Origin: G963676095 sp963676095
Lineage (GTDB): Bacteria; Bacteroidota; Bacteroidia; Bacteroidales; Prolixibacteraceae
DNA: 64,000 nt
Direction of reading: 5' to 3'
NCBI GenBank assembly: GCA_963676095.1
Contig: OY781040.1
Location: forward strand, 5,580,001 to 5,644,000
Each line of letters begins with the position of its first letter. Positions within the stretch are counted from its first letter, which is position 1. A program made the translations under genes and the position numbers. Below the pieces are notes generated by a model. That model searched no databases and was not told where the DNA came from. It saw only the letters and a program-made list of their open reading frames with translations. Shown in pieces: positions 53,179-62,613 of this stretch.

Positions 53179-55308
53179 ATGGGAAAAGTATTGGTATTTA
53201 TTATTGGCATAACCGTTGTGCTGAATATTTGCACTCCAAAAACTTATCCGTTTCAGGATCCTGCATTGGACGATGAAAAACGGATTGATAACCTTATTTC
53301 GCTACTTACCCTGGATGAAAAGATTAACTGTTTAAGTGCAAGTTTGTCTGTTCCCAGGCTGGGGATCCGTAACAGCGGGAACAGCGAAGGATTGCATGGG
53401 CTGTCGCAGGGAGGTCCTGGGTTTAATCGTAGTCCAAGAACGCCAACAACCCAGTTCCCCCAGGCGATCGGTTTGGCCCGGATGTGGGACGAAGAGTTGA
53501 TCAGAGAGGTTGCTGCTCAACAAGCTTATGAAGCACGTTATATTTACCAGAGTTCCAAGTATTACCGGGCAGGTCTTGTCGTGTGGGGACCGAATGCTGA
53601 TATGGGACGTGATCCTCGTTGGGGAAGGACAGAAGAATGCTATGGTGAAGATCCTTTTCTGACATCCAGATTGGTAACTGCTTTTGTTCAGGGAATGCAG
53701 GGGGACAACCCTAAATACTGGGTGGTGGCATCTTTGATGAAACATTTCCTTTCAAACAGTAATGAAAACGGACGAAGTTTTACTTCTTCCAACTATGATG
53801 AGACACTCTTTCGGGAATATTATTCCTATCCCTTCTATAAAGGTGTTACTGAGGGTGGTTCCCGTGCCTTTATGGCGGCATACAATTCCTATAACGGAAT
53901 CCCTTGTGCCGTACATCCGGTTTTGAAGGATATTGCTGTGAACGAATGGGGACAAAACGGTATTATTTCGACTGATGGCGGGGCTTTTAAGATGCTTGTT
54001 ACAGATCATAAGTATTATAAAACCTTAGAGGAAGCCGCTGCCGGTTGTATCCATGCCGGAATCAATATGTTTTTGGATGATTATGAAGAATCGGTCAGAA
54101 GTGCGCTAAAGCATAATCTTATTACAGAAAAAGATCTAGATACCGTTATTCGCGGCAGGTTCCGGGTATTGCTGAGACTTGGCTTGCTGGATAATGGTTC
54201 TCCTTACAACGGGATTGGAATTAATGATACGATAGATCCATGGACAAAACCCGAAACTAAGGCACTCGTTCGTAAGGTTACTTCCAGATCGATTGTTTTA
54301 CTGAAAAATGAACAGGAATTATTGCCTTTGGATAAAAATGAAATTAAGTCTGTTGCGCTGATCGGACCTTATGCCAATAAGGTATTGCAGGATTGGTACG
54401 GAGGTAAACCCCCTTATCAGGTTTCGGTATTGCAGGGACTCCGGAATGCTCTTGGAAATAAGGTAAAAATTAATTTTGTTTTAAGTAATAAGATTGATTC
54501 AGCCGTAATTGCAGCGAGAAACAGTGATGTGGCTATTGTATGTATCGGTAACCACCCGACCGGTAATGCTGGTTGGGAGCAAGCACCGGTCCCAAGCGAC
54601 GGAAAAGAAGCTGTCGACCGTTCAGCCTTGATGCTGGAGCAGGAGGATCTGGCGAAATTAGTTTTTCAGGCGAATCCGAAGACTGTCTTGTTACTGACAA
54701 GCAGCTTTCCTTTCTCCATCAACTGGTCGCAGGAACATTTGCCAGCTATTCTGCAGATCGCTCATGGAAGTCAGGAAATGGGCAACGGTGTCGCTGATGT
54801 TTTATTCGGAGAGGTAAATCCATCCGGACGGTTGGTGCAAACCTGGCCCCGGTCTATTGACGATTTGCCGCCGATGATGGACTACGATATCCGTCATGGC
54901 AGAACATACATGTATAGTCAGAAAACGCCGCTTTATCCGTTTGGATTCGGACTGAGCTATACAAAATTTAACTATACAAATCTTCAGCTAAGTAAAAACA
55001 GCATCAATAAGGATGATAAAACGATCATTTCCTTTGATGTAACCAACGTGGGACAAAAAGATGGAGAAGAAGTTGTTCAGATTTATGTAAAAGGGAATGA
55101 TGGCATCCAACGGTTGAAAGGGTTCAAACGTATTGCGGTAGAGCGTGGCAGTACCCGCACGGTATCCATCGATTTAAATGGGGAAGATCTTACTAACTGG
55201 GACAATGTCTCCGGCCATTTTGCTATTTGTTCAGAAAATATGGAAGTGATGGTCGGCGCATCTTCTGCCGACATTCGTTTGACAACAATGCTAAAACTGA
55301 AGCGATAA
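53179..55308 (+). CDS. GH3 glycosidase, beta-xylosidase/beta-glucosidase-type, exported
   Basis: This 709-residue protein has an N-terminal hydrophobic segment (3-17) ending near Cys18 (VVLNIC), so it may be a lipoprotein. The GH3 N-terminal barrel contains NSEGLHGLSQGGPG (68-81), WGPNADMGRDPRWGRTEECY (136-155), KHF at 188-190 and nucleophile Asp266 in IISTDGGAF. The alpha/beta sandwich domain (about 365-560) and a C-terminal fibronectin-III-like domain (about 610-700) follow. The motif set resembles xylan 1,4-beta-xylosidases in which the usual SDW becomes TDG, though beta-glucosidase activity is possible. It is the last enzyme before the HTCS gene and has no hairpin terminator behind it. 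Confidence 0.9.
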   Translation: MGKVLVFIIGITVVLNICTPKTYPFQDPALDDEKRIDNLISLLTLDEKINCLSASLSVPRLGIRNSGNSEGLHGLSQGGPGFNRSPRTPTTQFPQAIGLARMWDEELIREVAAQQAYEARYIYQSSKYYRAGLVVWGPNADMGRDPRWGRTEECYGEDPFLTSRLVTAFVQGMQGDNPKYWVVASLMKHFLSNSNENGRSFTSSNYDETLFREYYSYPFYKGVTEGGSRAFMAAYNSYNGIPCAVHPVLKDIAVNEWGQNGIISTDGGAFKMLVTDHKYYKTLEEAAAGCIHAGINMFLDDYEESVRSALKHNLITEKDLDTVIRGRFRVLLRLGLLDNGSPYNGIGINDTIDPWTKPETKALVRKVTSRSIVLLKNEQELLPLDKNEIKSVALIGPYANKVLQDWYGGKPPYQVSVLQGLRNALGNKVKINFVLSNKIDSAVIAARNSDVAIVCIGNHPTGNAGWEQAPVPSDGKEAVDRSALMLEQEDLAKLVFQANPKTVLLLTSSFPFSINWSQEHLPAILQIAHGSQEMGNGVADVLFGEVNPSGRLVQTWPRSIDDLPPMMDYDIRHGRTYMYSQKTPLYPFGFGLSYTKFNYTNLQLSKNSINKDDKTIISFDVTNVGQKDGEEVVQIYVKGNDGIQRLKGFKRIAVERGSTRTVSIDLNGEDLTNWDNVSGHFAICSENMEVMVGASSADIRLTTMLKLKR

Positions 55309-55633
55309 AATGCTATTTCAGACAATTCGTATGATTGGCTTGATAAATACTAAATCAATATTTAATGTGTCATAAAATAATGATAAGAAAATCGGTGTTT
55401 GTCTTTGCAGTATTTTTTTTCCAATCAATGTGTTATGTCCAGATAACCTTACCTCAGATACTGTTCCGCAAAAGGGACCGTAATTTATTACGGACTTAAC
55501 TTACAATTGAATCGATGTTTATCTGGTTGATTGGAAAAGCTGACATTCAAAAGGCAAGTAACGCTAGCTATTTGACCCTTGATTCGTGTAATTTATATAT
55601 CTTTAGTCTTATCACAAATAATGTTTTTCCAAC
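55309..55633. other. Intergenic region before the HTCS gene, with a palindrome and a tiny ORF
   Basis: This is 325 bp. A 39-codon ORF from ATG 55380 to 55499 begins like a signal peptide (MIRKSVFVFAVFFFQS) but ends in a charged tail and is probably a remnant or chance. CCGTAAT/ATTACGG forms an inverted repeat around TT at 55478-55493. A possible Bacteroidota promoter, TTTG at 55571 and TATCTTTA at 55598, lies closer to the HTCS start, but its spacing of 23 bases is too long to trust. Confidence 0.4.
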
Positions 55634-58600
55634 ATGATGAGGCAATTTAGTAGACTTTCATGCATATTTATATTCATTCTTACTGTTTCGATGCAAGGAA
55701 CAGGAGAACCTGCTTATATATTTCATCATCTGAAAACCGATAATGGACTTTCTAATAGCAACGTTCAAGCCATTTTAAAGGACAGTTTGGGCTTTCTCTG
55801 GATCGGCACAGAATCTGGGTTAAACCGTTACGACGGTTATGGGTTTAAAGTGTACACGATGAATCCGGAGGCCCCTAACTCATTGTGGACAGATAATATC
55901 CTTGGTCTGGAAGAAGATGGACTGGGCAATATTTGGATGAGTAGTGGCTATAGCTATATCGTGTATAAGCGGGATAAGGATTGTTTTGTTACCGATATTC
56001 CTGCCCTGCTTCAAGAAATAGGGATTCAGGTCGATCGTAATTATAAAGTGCATGTAGACCGAAATCACGATTTATGGGTATTAAGCGAACAAAAGGTATT
56101 TTGTTATGATACCCGCAGAAAAGCGCTAAAAGTTTTTAGTATAAAACTGCAGGTGGATGAAGTTGTAACGACCGAGTTAAGCGATGACGGGGAAAACCTG
56201 TACAGTATTCTAAGGTCCGGAATTCTTTGGCAAATAAACAAACATACAGGGAAACAGAATTCATTTGAACTGCGTGGTTCTTTTGGTCAGGAACCTATTG
56301 ATCAATATAAAAAAATATATATAGACAGTCATCGTGGAATCTGGCTTTATTCAGACAAAACTGATCAAATTTATTACCGTAAAAGTCCAAAATCAGACTG
56401 GACAAAATTGTTATTGCATTCTTCTCTTAAAACTCAAAGCGATGTCGTTTTGACTGTATTGGATGATGAGAACGGGCACATCTGGATAGGTACTGACCAT
56501 AAGGGATTGTTCATCTACGACAGGACTAATGGAAAACTTACTAACCTGTTACATGATCCCGGGAAAAATTTTTCGATCGCATCAAATAATGTTGGATGTT
56601 TATATCGGGATGAAAATGGAATTATATGGATGGGGCATAACAAAAAGGGGATTTCCTTTTATCATGATAGTTTTCATAAGTTTGTGAATATTGATGATGC
56701 TGGCTGTAAGGATGTCAGTGTGATAATGGAGGACCGGCAAGGCCATGTTTGGTTGGGGACAGATGGAAATGGATTATACCGGAAAGAAAATAGTAGGGAA
56801 AGTAAGATTGAAAAATTACCAATGCCAAACTATGCGATTGTCTCCCTTTTGGAAGATCGGAAAGGACGGGTTTGGATCGGAACTTATCTGAACGGTCTGT
56901 TTTGTTACGAAAGTGGAAAATTCAGTCATTTTACCAAAGAAAACAGTCTGTTGGCAGCCAATGACATTTGGAGTTTAAAGGAAGATCGTTATGGAAATTT
57001 GTGGATAGGTACTCTCGGAGGAGGAATACAGTGTTTTCGTGTAAGCAATGTGAATTTGGATTCTCTCATAATGGCCAATGAAGAAGTGGGATATGCTTTA
57101 GACATGTATTATGATGGCGGAGACAAATTATACGTTGGAACTATCTTTGGACTCGCAGTTGTCGACATCACTAACGGTAGTCACATTACGTATATGGGAA
57201 ATTACCGGTGGACCCAGTTGTACAAGCAAATGTTAATAACGAATGTCTATAAAGATAAAAATGATATTATATGGCTGGGGCACTCACATGGATTAACAGC
57301 ATGGGATTTAAAGAAAGATACACTTTATAATATTGATAAAGAAAGCGGTTTGTGCGATAATATCATTCGGGGTATTGTAGAGGACGATCATGGAAAAATA
57401 TGGTTAACAACAAGCAACGGTCTGTCTGTTCTTACAGCGGAGCGTGATGCCCGGGGAGTTATGAGTATTACCTGCAGAAACTTCTCTATCAGGGACGGGC
57501 TCAAAACGAACTATTTTAATAATCGTTCTCTCTGTAAACTGAATGATGGTGACATTTTTTTAGGAGAGCCAGAGGGATATACCATTGTCAATCCGAATAA
57601 AATGGAAGAAAAGAACCAACCTCTTGCCCAGGTAATCTTTACGGGATTGAAGGTAGGGATACGGAATATTCAGGTGGATTCACTGTACAACGGGCATAAG
57701 TTGCTGAAACATTCGATGGAACATACCTCTTCATTAACTTTTAGCTATAAAGATAAGTTAATCGCATTACAATTTACGACCGGGGATTTATTGAATGCCG
57801 ATAAGGTAAGATATGCTTATAAAATGGAAGGCTTTAACGATCAGTGGCTTCCGACGCAAGAGAATAAAATTGTGTTTTCTTCATTAAACCCCGGTAGTTA
57901 CCGGCTTTTCATTAAGTCTTGCAACAGCGACGGGGTATGGAACAAAAAAGCGACAGTTCTGGATATTACTGTTACGCCTCCCTTTTATTTGTCAGACTGG
58001 GCAGTAATAGCATACGCCTTCCTTGCTGTTGGCCTTATTGCTTTTATTATTTACCGTACCCGGAAGCATCATCATATTAAACTTGAACGGCAACGAATAC
58101 AATTAAAGAATGAACAAGAGGCTACTATCACCGAAATGAAATTAAGGTTCTTCACCAATATCAGTCACGATTTGCGTACGCCGCTTACATTAATCCTTAC
58201 CCCTTTGCAAAACATATTAAATGGTACAGTTGAGGATAATCTGCGTAAGAAGTTGAACATGATAAATAAGAATGCAGAACAATTGCTGCAACTGATTAAT
58301 ACGTTATTGGATTTTCGTAAGCTGGATGTAGGTGCCGAAACCCTGCACCTGCAGTCAGGCGATTTTGTGCATTTCATTAAAGAGTTATGTTTCCCTTTCC
58401 ATGCTTATGCCATCGACCGCCACATAAATTTCTCTTGTTTTGCTGAGATGAAAAGGCGTCTGATGCAATTTGATCCGGATAAAGTACGGAAAATATTGTT
58501 GAACCTGCTTTCCAACGCTTTTAAGTACACTCCGGATGCCGGAAATATTGAAGTTCGTGTTTATCACGAGGATGATCATATCGGGATCAGTGTATCAGAC

Positions 58601-59641
58601 TCAGGCCCGGGGATTAGCGAAGCAGATAAGAAACATGTTTTTGAACGGTTCTATCAGGCTTCGCAAAAACAGGAAAAAACCGGTAGTGGAATCGGTTTGC
58701 ATATTGTAAGTGAATATGTTCGTATGCACGGGGGTATTGTTGCTGTTGCCGATAACAAGCCTCATGGGAGCATATTTACCGTTAAGCTTCCGATCCAGGA
58801 AACCGGCATTACCGAAGAGTTTATCCTTAAAAAAGAGACGGACGAAAAGCCGTTCGAATCAGACAAAAATCAAGGTCATCGTGCCAATCCGGTTTTACTG
58901 TTGGTCGATGACAACAGCGACTTCTGCGAATTCATGGCTGACAGCCTGTCGGATGAGTATACCGTATTGGTTGCCAATAACGGGCAGGAAGCGCTGGATC
59001 AACTCGGAAAAAATGATGTCAACATTGTTGTCAGCGACGTGATGATGCCCGTAATGAGTGGAACAGAGCTTTGTACCCGGATAAAAACCAATATAGAGTG
59101 GTCGCATATTCCGGTTATCTTACTGACCGCCCGCACCGCTGAAGAATATCAAATAGCAGGATTGGAAGTAGGAGCAGATGATTATCTGACCAAACCTTTT
59201 AATTTCAATTTACTAAAGCTGCGTATTCATAAATTTCTGGAATGGACAGAAAAATGCCACCTCTCGTTTAGCCAGAAAATGGATGTTTCTCCCGCTGAAA
59301 TCACCATCACTCCGTTAGATGAGCAACTAATCGAGAAAGCGATTAAAGTCGTGGAAGAACACATCAGCGACACGGAATTTTCCGTAGAGGAACTGGGAAG
59401 TGCCGTAGGCCTCAGCAGGAGCCATTTATATAAAAAATTGATAAATATTACAGGTAAAGGCCCTGCTGAGTTTATTCGTACGATCCGCCTTAAACGTGGA
59501 CGGCAACTCTTAGGGAAAAGTCAGTTACAAATAGCTGAAATTGCCTATGCCGTTGGGTTTAACTCCCCCAAAAGATTCACCATCAATTTTAAGAATGAAT
59601 TCGGAATGTCACCTTCAGAGTACCTGCATCATCTAAAATAA
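55634..59641 (+). CDS. Hybrid two-component system regulator (HTCS)
   Basis: This 1335-residue one-protein regulator has a signal sequence (about 1-22), two periplasmic seven-bladed propellers made of reg_prop repeats (LGFLWIGTESGLNRYDG; GHIWIGTDHKGLF; GHVWLGTDGNGLY; GRVWIGTYLNGLF), a Y_Y_Y domain at about 705-780 and a membrane helix at about 788-810. The histidine-kinase core has phospho-acceptor His845 in NISHDLRTPL and the HATPase motifs DSGPGIS and GSGIGLHIV. A receiver domain follows with Asp1135 in VSDVMMP, and an AraC-type DNA-binding domain covers about 1225-1335. HTCS proteins bind a glycan fragment in the periplasm and activate the neighbouring utilisation genes, here most likely GH42-GH31-GH39-GH3 upstream. 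All key residues are intact. Confidence 0.95.
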   Translation: MMRQFSRLSCIFIFILTVSMQGTGEPAYIFHHLKTDNGLSNSNVQAILKDSLGFLWIGTESGLNRYDGYGFKVYTMNPEAPNSLWTDNILGLEEDGLGNIWMSSGYSYIVYKRDKDCFVTDIPALLQEIGIQVDRNYKVHVDRNHDLWVLSEQKVFCYDTRRKALKVFSIKLQVDEVVTTELSDDGENLYSILRSGILWQINKHTGKQNSFELRGSFGQEPIDQYKKIYIDSHRGIWLYSDKTDQIYYRKSPKSDWTKLLLHSSLKTQSDVVLTVLDDENGHIWIGTDHKGLFIYDRTNGKLTNLLHDPGKNFSIASNNVGCLYRDENGIIWMGHNKKGISFYHDSFHKFVNIDDAGCKDVSVIMEDRQGHVWLGTDGNGLYRKENSRESKIEKLPMPNYAIVSLLEDRKGRVWIGTYLNGLFCYESGKFSHFTKENSLLAANDIWSLKEDRYGNLWIGTLGGGIQCFRVSNVNLDSLIMANEEVGYALDMYYDGGDKLYVGTIFGLAVVDITNGSHITYMGNYRWTQLYKQMLITNVYKDKNDIIWLGHSHGLTAWDLKKDTLYNIDKESGLCDNIIRGIVEDDHGKIWLTTSNGLSVLTAERDARGVMSITCRNFSIRDGLKTNYFNNRSLCKLNDGDIFLGEPEGYTIVNPNKMEEKNQPLAQVIFTGLKVGIRNIQVDSLYNGHKLLKHSMEHTSSLTFSYKDKLIALQFTTGDLLNADKVRYAYKMEGFNDQWLPTQENKIVFSSLNPGSYRLFIKSCNSDGVWNKKATVLDITVTPPFYLSDWAVIAYAFLAVGLIAFIIYRTRKHHHIKLERQRIQLKNEQEATITEMKLRFFTNISHDLRTPLTLILTPLQNILNGTVEDNLRKKLNMINKNAEQLLQLINTLLDFRKLDVGAETLHLQSGDFVHFIKELCFPFHAYAIDRHINFSCFAEMKRRLMQFDPDKVRKILLNLLSNAFKYTPDAGNIEVRVYHEDDHIGISVSDSGPGISEADKKHVFERFYQASQKQEKTGSGIGLHIVSEYVRMHGGIVAVADNKPHGSIFTVKLPIQETGITEEFILKKETDEKPFESDKNQGHRANPVLLLVDDNSDFCEFMADSLSDEYTVLVANNGQEALDQLGKNDVNIVVSDVMMPVMSGTELCTRIKTNIEWSHIPVILLTARTAEEYQIAGLEVGADDYLTKPFNFNLLKLRIHKFLEWTEKCHLSFSQKMDVSPAEITITPLDEQLIEKAIKVVEEHISDTEFSVEELGSAVGLSRSHLYKKLINITGKGPAEFIRTIRLKRGRQLLGKSQLQIAEIAYAVGFNSPKRFTINFKNEFGMSPSEYLHHLK

Positions 59642-59694
59642 TGCAGGTGATACATTAGCTTAACCCTTGATTCGCATAATAATGGAGGCAGAAA

Positions 59695-60351
59695 TCATTG
59701 AATTATTTCTTTGGATTTTAATTGTCGCTTTAATTGTCGTTGCCGTTGTCTTTCTTTCCTCTCTGCTTGTTTTTTTATCCGTTCATCTTCATTCTCTTTC
59801 CTGTTTTCCTTTACCAGACGAACAATATCGAGAACGTTTAAAGACATCCCGCTCATTCCGTTACTACCTAAACCAGGCATCATTCTGAACGGGACCGAGG
59901 CATCAGAAGTATTAACTCTTGCCGGATTTCTCAACCCTTTCCTTTCCAGTTCGTCATAAAGTAGGGTTATATTTTTTTCCGCATGTTTCATTTCCATTTT
60001 ATATTTGATCTCGTTTACAAATACCAGGTCAATCATATGCGTTCTTAAGGGAACATATATTTTATTCTCTTCTGCCGGATTCGCGTTTGCATGAATGACT
60101 TTTGGCGCTAAAGAAAGATGATTGATCATCAGTGAATCTCCCTCGTGAAGATATGTTTTAAAATATCCGGTGCTATCAGTAATAATAATTTTCAGGGTAC
60201 GATAATTAATCAGGTGAACATCGCCCACGGGTACAGAATCTTCACTAAGCACATAGCCTTTGAACGCAATGATGCGCTCTTTTGAACTTTGAGCCAGCAG
60301 GGATAACGGTATAGATAGGTAAAGCAGGAAAAAGGGAATAGGTGTCTTCAT
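59695..60351 (-). CDS. Exported carboxypeptidase-regulatory-like domain protein, unknown function
   Basis: This 218-residue protein has a signal peptide (MKTPIPFFLLYLSIPLSLLA). A beta-sandwich of the CarboxypepD_reg-like type covers about 30-105 (AFKGYVLSEDSVPVGDVHLI; TDSTGYFKTYLHEGDSLMI), followed by a helical Glu/Lys-rich stretch (115-140), a Gly/Met-rich segment (MPGLGSNGMSGMSLN) and a highly basic C-terminal tail (190-215, KKQAERKERQRQRQLKRQLK). Its ATG overlaps the TAA of the upstream gene by one base, so translation is coupled. Homologous small proteins often sit beside an outer-membrane beta-barrel gene in Bacteroidota. The function is unknown. Confidence 0.7.
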   Translation of the reverse strand: MKTPIPFFLLYLSIPLSLLAQSSKERIIAFKGYVLSEDSVPVGDVHLINYRTLKIIITDSTGYFKTYLHEGDSLMINHLSLAPKVIHANANPAEENKIYVPLRTHMIDLVFVNEIKYKMEMKHAEKNITLLYDELERKGLRNPARVNTSDASVPFRMMPGLGSNGMSGMSLNVLDIVRLVKENRKENEDERIKKQAERKERQRQRQLKRQLKSKEIIQ

Positions 60352-60749
60352 TATTGATAAATATGCAATTCTATACCTGCATTAAAACTGAATCTCTGGT
60401 AGTTATTTGTATTGACGTACTGGAACGGGCGAAGAAAATTTGTATATTCCGGGGTAAATGTTAAACCTCTATATCCATTCGGATCGTACTTAAAGATCAT
60501 TGAACAGCCAGCCCCTGCAATTGAATGAGGATAATATTCATTCAGATCTGCATATTTTTTTCTGCTGGTATCTCCGTCTGTCTTTTTTGTTTTATAACTC
60601 GCACCTAGGGCATCAGTATCGGGTATTCTGTACACATTTTTGCTAATATCAACTCCCGAACTGAAGCCGACAAAAACATCTCCGGTATCACAATGGTAAC
60701 TTCTTTCCATGATATTTTTGGCATTTGTCATAAACGGAATAATCAACAT
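60351..60749 (-). CDS. Outer-membrane beta-barrel-like protein, probably truncated
   Basis: This 132-residue protein has no clear signal peptide. The C-terminal half looks like the end of a beta-barrel (SIAGAGCSMIFKYDPNGYRG; YQRFSFNAGIELHIYQ), with alternating polar and hydrophobic residues and an aromatic near the end. The N-terminal part is Asp/Lys-rich. The lack of a secretion signal and the short length suggest the 3' remnant of a larger barrel gene or a wrong start. It overlaps the next gene by one base (TAATG). I cannot name a family. Confidence 0.5.
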   Translation of the reverse strand: MLIIPFMTNAKNIMERSYHCDTGDVFVGFSSGVDISKNVYRIPDTDALGASYKTKKTDGDTSRKKYADLNEYYPHSIAGAGCSMIFKYDPNGYRGLTFTPEYTNFLRPFQYVNTNNYQRFSFNAGIELHIYQ

Positions 60750-60781
60750 GAGTAAATTATTTTTCTTACTTGGTGCTAATT

Positions 60782-61162
60782 CTATTTTTCTGTTATTTCG
60801 CCGAAGAGCTGCTCCAATTCATGTCGGTTTGCATATTCGCTGAGAATGATACCTCTGGATTTTAACCTTTTGAGCAACCTATTCATGCTTTTCCTGTGTG
60901 ACGTATATAAAATCCATTTCAGGCTGCTTTGTTCCTTAATGTATTCCAGTTCTTTTATAACGGATCTTTCAATTTTGGCTTTGAAGGCAGTTGCATCGAT
61001 AAATAAAATTTTGGAAAAATTTGTGTCAATAAGGTTGTTTAATACATTAATATGTTGAATAAAATCGTTTTTTGACATCTTCGTTGACGATGGAAACCAT
61101 GTAAGAAATATAATTACCCCTCTTTCTTTCCACAATAGTTCATAGAATTCATGTTTAACCAT
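60782..61162 (-). CDS. Small cytoplasmic protein, STAS-like in style, unknown function
   Basis: The preferred start is ATG 61162 (126 residues); a GTG eight codons upstream would overlap the preceding gene. No signal peptide or membrane segment is present. Alternating strand and helix segments (GVIIFLTWFPSS; KILFIDATAF; LKWILYTSHRKSMNRLLKRL) resemble a STAS/SpoIIAA-like alpha/beta fold, but no diagnostic motif is visible. It begins 10 bp after the NodT-type factor and so belongs to the efflux operon. A regulatory or stress role is only a guess. Confidence 0.55.
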   Translation of the reverse strand: MVKHEFYELLWKERGVIIFLTWFPSSTKMSKNDFIQHINVLNNLIDTNFSKILFIDATAFKAKIERSVIKELEYIKEQSSLKWILYTSHRKSMNRLLKRLKSRGIILSEYANRHELEQLFGEITEK

Positions 61163-61172
61163 AGTTACATCA

Positions 61173-62597
61173 TTAATAGGTTCCACCGCCTAAAGCCTTG
61201 TAAAGGTTAACTTCATACTGTAATTGCTCCAGTTTATCATCCACCTGGTCCAGTTGTGCTGAAAGCAGATCTCGTTGAGCTGACAGAACTTCTGTGTAGG
61301 TTGACTCTCCTGCGATAAGTAATTTGTGGGTATAATTGACTGAATTTTTCAAAGATGTTATCTGCTTTTTGCGATATTCATTTTTACTGATCGAAGCTTT
61401 GTAGTTATACAGAATATCCGAAACTTCCTGGCCTGCGCTTAGCACTGTACTTTGAAAGGTTAAGAGAGCCTCTTCCTGTTCTGCCCTGGCAACTTCCAGG
61501 TTTCCTCTTGCTTGTTTTTTGTTAAAGATAGGCTGGGAGAGGTTGGCAACGATATTGGCGGCAATGTTCTCCGGCTTGAAAAAGTCAGAGAAATGGCCGG
61601 AAGTTAACCCAAAACTTGCCGAACTAATGCTCAGCGAAGGGTATAAATCGGCTTTGGCGGCGTCGGTTGTTGCGTAGGCAGCCAGAAGGTCCATCTCGGC
61701 CTGTTTTACATCCGGGCGTTTGGAAAGTACCTGTGCCGGAACACCATAGTCGAGATGTCCGGATACCGTTTGATTGTCAATCGATGTCCGGTCAATACTT
61801 CCGGGTTTACGTCCCAATAAAATGCAAATGGCGTTTTCTTCTTGCCTGATCTCACTTTCAATGATAGGAACGGAAAGCTGATTGCTATAAAGCTGTGCAT
61901 TGGTTTGTTCAACGGAAGCAGCATTTTGTTCCCCTGCTTTCTCCAAAGCGATCATCGTCGTTGCTGTCTCTTGCAGCGAAGCAATTGTTTCTTTTGTAAT
62001 TTTAAGCTCTGCATCGTAAGCCAGTAATTGATAATACGCGTTTGCAATGTTTGCAATAAGTTCTGTCTGGATCAGGTCCCGGTATTCCAAGCTATTCACA
62101 TAGTTAGCGTATTTTGCTTTGGATTGGCTGTTGAGCTTTCCCCACAGATCTACCTCCCAGGAGGCAGAGAATCCGAGGGAATTTTGATTGGTGGCATAGC
62201 TCAGGATATCTTTGCCATGATCCCCGGAACTGGTCCAGGTGGGAGAGACCTCTGCTCCTGCAGATAACGCAGGGGCTAGTGACGCCCTGGCCATACTCAG
62301 GTTGGCCTGGGCCTTCTTGATCCTCGACAGGGCGATCTTCAGGTCGAAATTGTTTTCGATCCCTTCTGCTATTAATGCCTGAAGCTTTTCATCAGAAAAA
62401 TAGTCTTTCCAGGGAATATTTGCTATGGTTACGGTATCACCATTGTCATCCGCATCCCTCATAATCCCGTTGGTATCCACAGAAGGTGCTTCATGGAGGT
62501 TCTTATAGGACTGACATGATACGAGCCCGGCGGTCATGAAGAAGATGAACAGAAAATATAATCTGTTTTTTTTAATTTTATATTGATTGGTGTACAT
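61173..62597 (-). CDS. NodT-family RND efflux outer-membrane lipoprotein
   Basis: Starting at ATG 62597 this is 474 residues with a lipobox ending at Cys28 (MTAGLVSC); upstream TTG and ATG starts overlap the pump gene. The two repeated outer-membrane efflux (TolC-like) domains are recognisable: coiled helices with LKIALSRIKKAQANLSMARA, SWEVDLWGKLNSQSKAKYAN, the VLSKRPDVKQAEMDLLAAYA repeat and AGESTYTEVLSAQRDLLSAQ near the end. It forms the outer-membrane channel of a tripartite drug or metal efflux system with the RND pump whose stop lies 16 bp upstream. The membrane-fusion protein is presumably outside the window. Confidence 0.92.
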   Translation of the reverse strand: MYTNQYKIKKNRLYFLFIFFMTAGLVSCQSYKNLHEAPSVDTNGIMRDADDNGDTVTIANIPWKDYFSDEKLQALIAEGIENNFDLKIALSRIKKAQANLSMARASLAPALSAGAEVSPTWTSSGDHGKDILSYATNQNSLGFSASWEVDLWGKLNSQSKAKYANYVNSLEYRDLIQTELIANIANAYYQLLAYDAELKITKETIASLQETATTMIALEKAGEQNAASVEQTNAQLYSNQLSVPIIESEIRQEENAICILLGRKPGSIDRTSIDNQTVSGHLDYGVPAQVLSKRPDVKQAEMDLLAAYATTDAAKADLYPSLSISSASFGLTSGHFSDFFKPENIAANIVANLSQPIFNKKQARGNLEVARAEQEEALLTFQSTVLSAGQEVSDILYNYKASISKNEYRKKQITSLKNSVNYTHKLLIAGESTYTEVLSAQRDLLSAQLDQVDDKLEQLQYEVNLYKALGGGTY

Positions 62598-62613
62598 AGA
62601 ATTTTTCGTTTTA

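Noticed and set aside
55571..55605. TTTG / TATCTTTA as a Bacteroidota-type promoter for the HTCS gene
   Set aside because: The spacing between the boxes is 23 bases and the second box deviates from TAnnTTTG; not strong enough to annotate as a promoter.
55576..59680. CCCTTGATTCG stretch on both sides of the HTCS gene (55577 and 59665)
   Set aside because: Only about a dozen bases match exactly and no other copies or structure were seen; could be chance.
59667..59888. 73-codon forward ORF with a strongly hydrophobic N-terminus
   Set aside because: It lies wholly antisense to the basic tail of the 218-residue gene; the hydrophobicity comes from reverse-complementing Lys/Arg/Gln codons.
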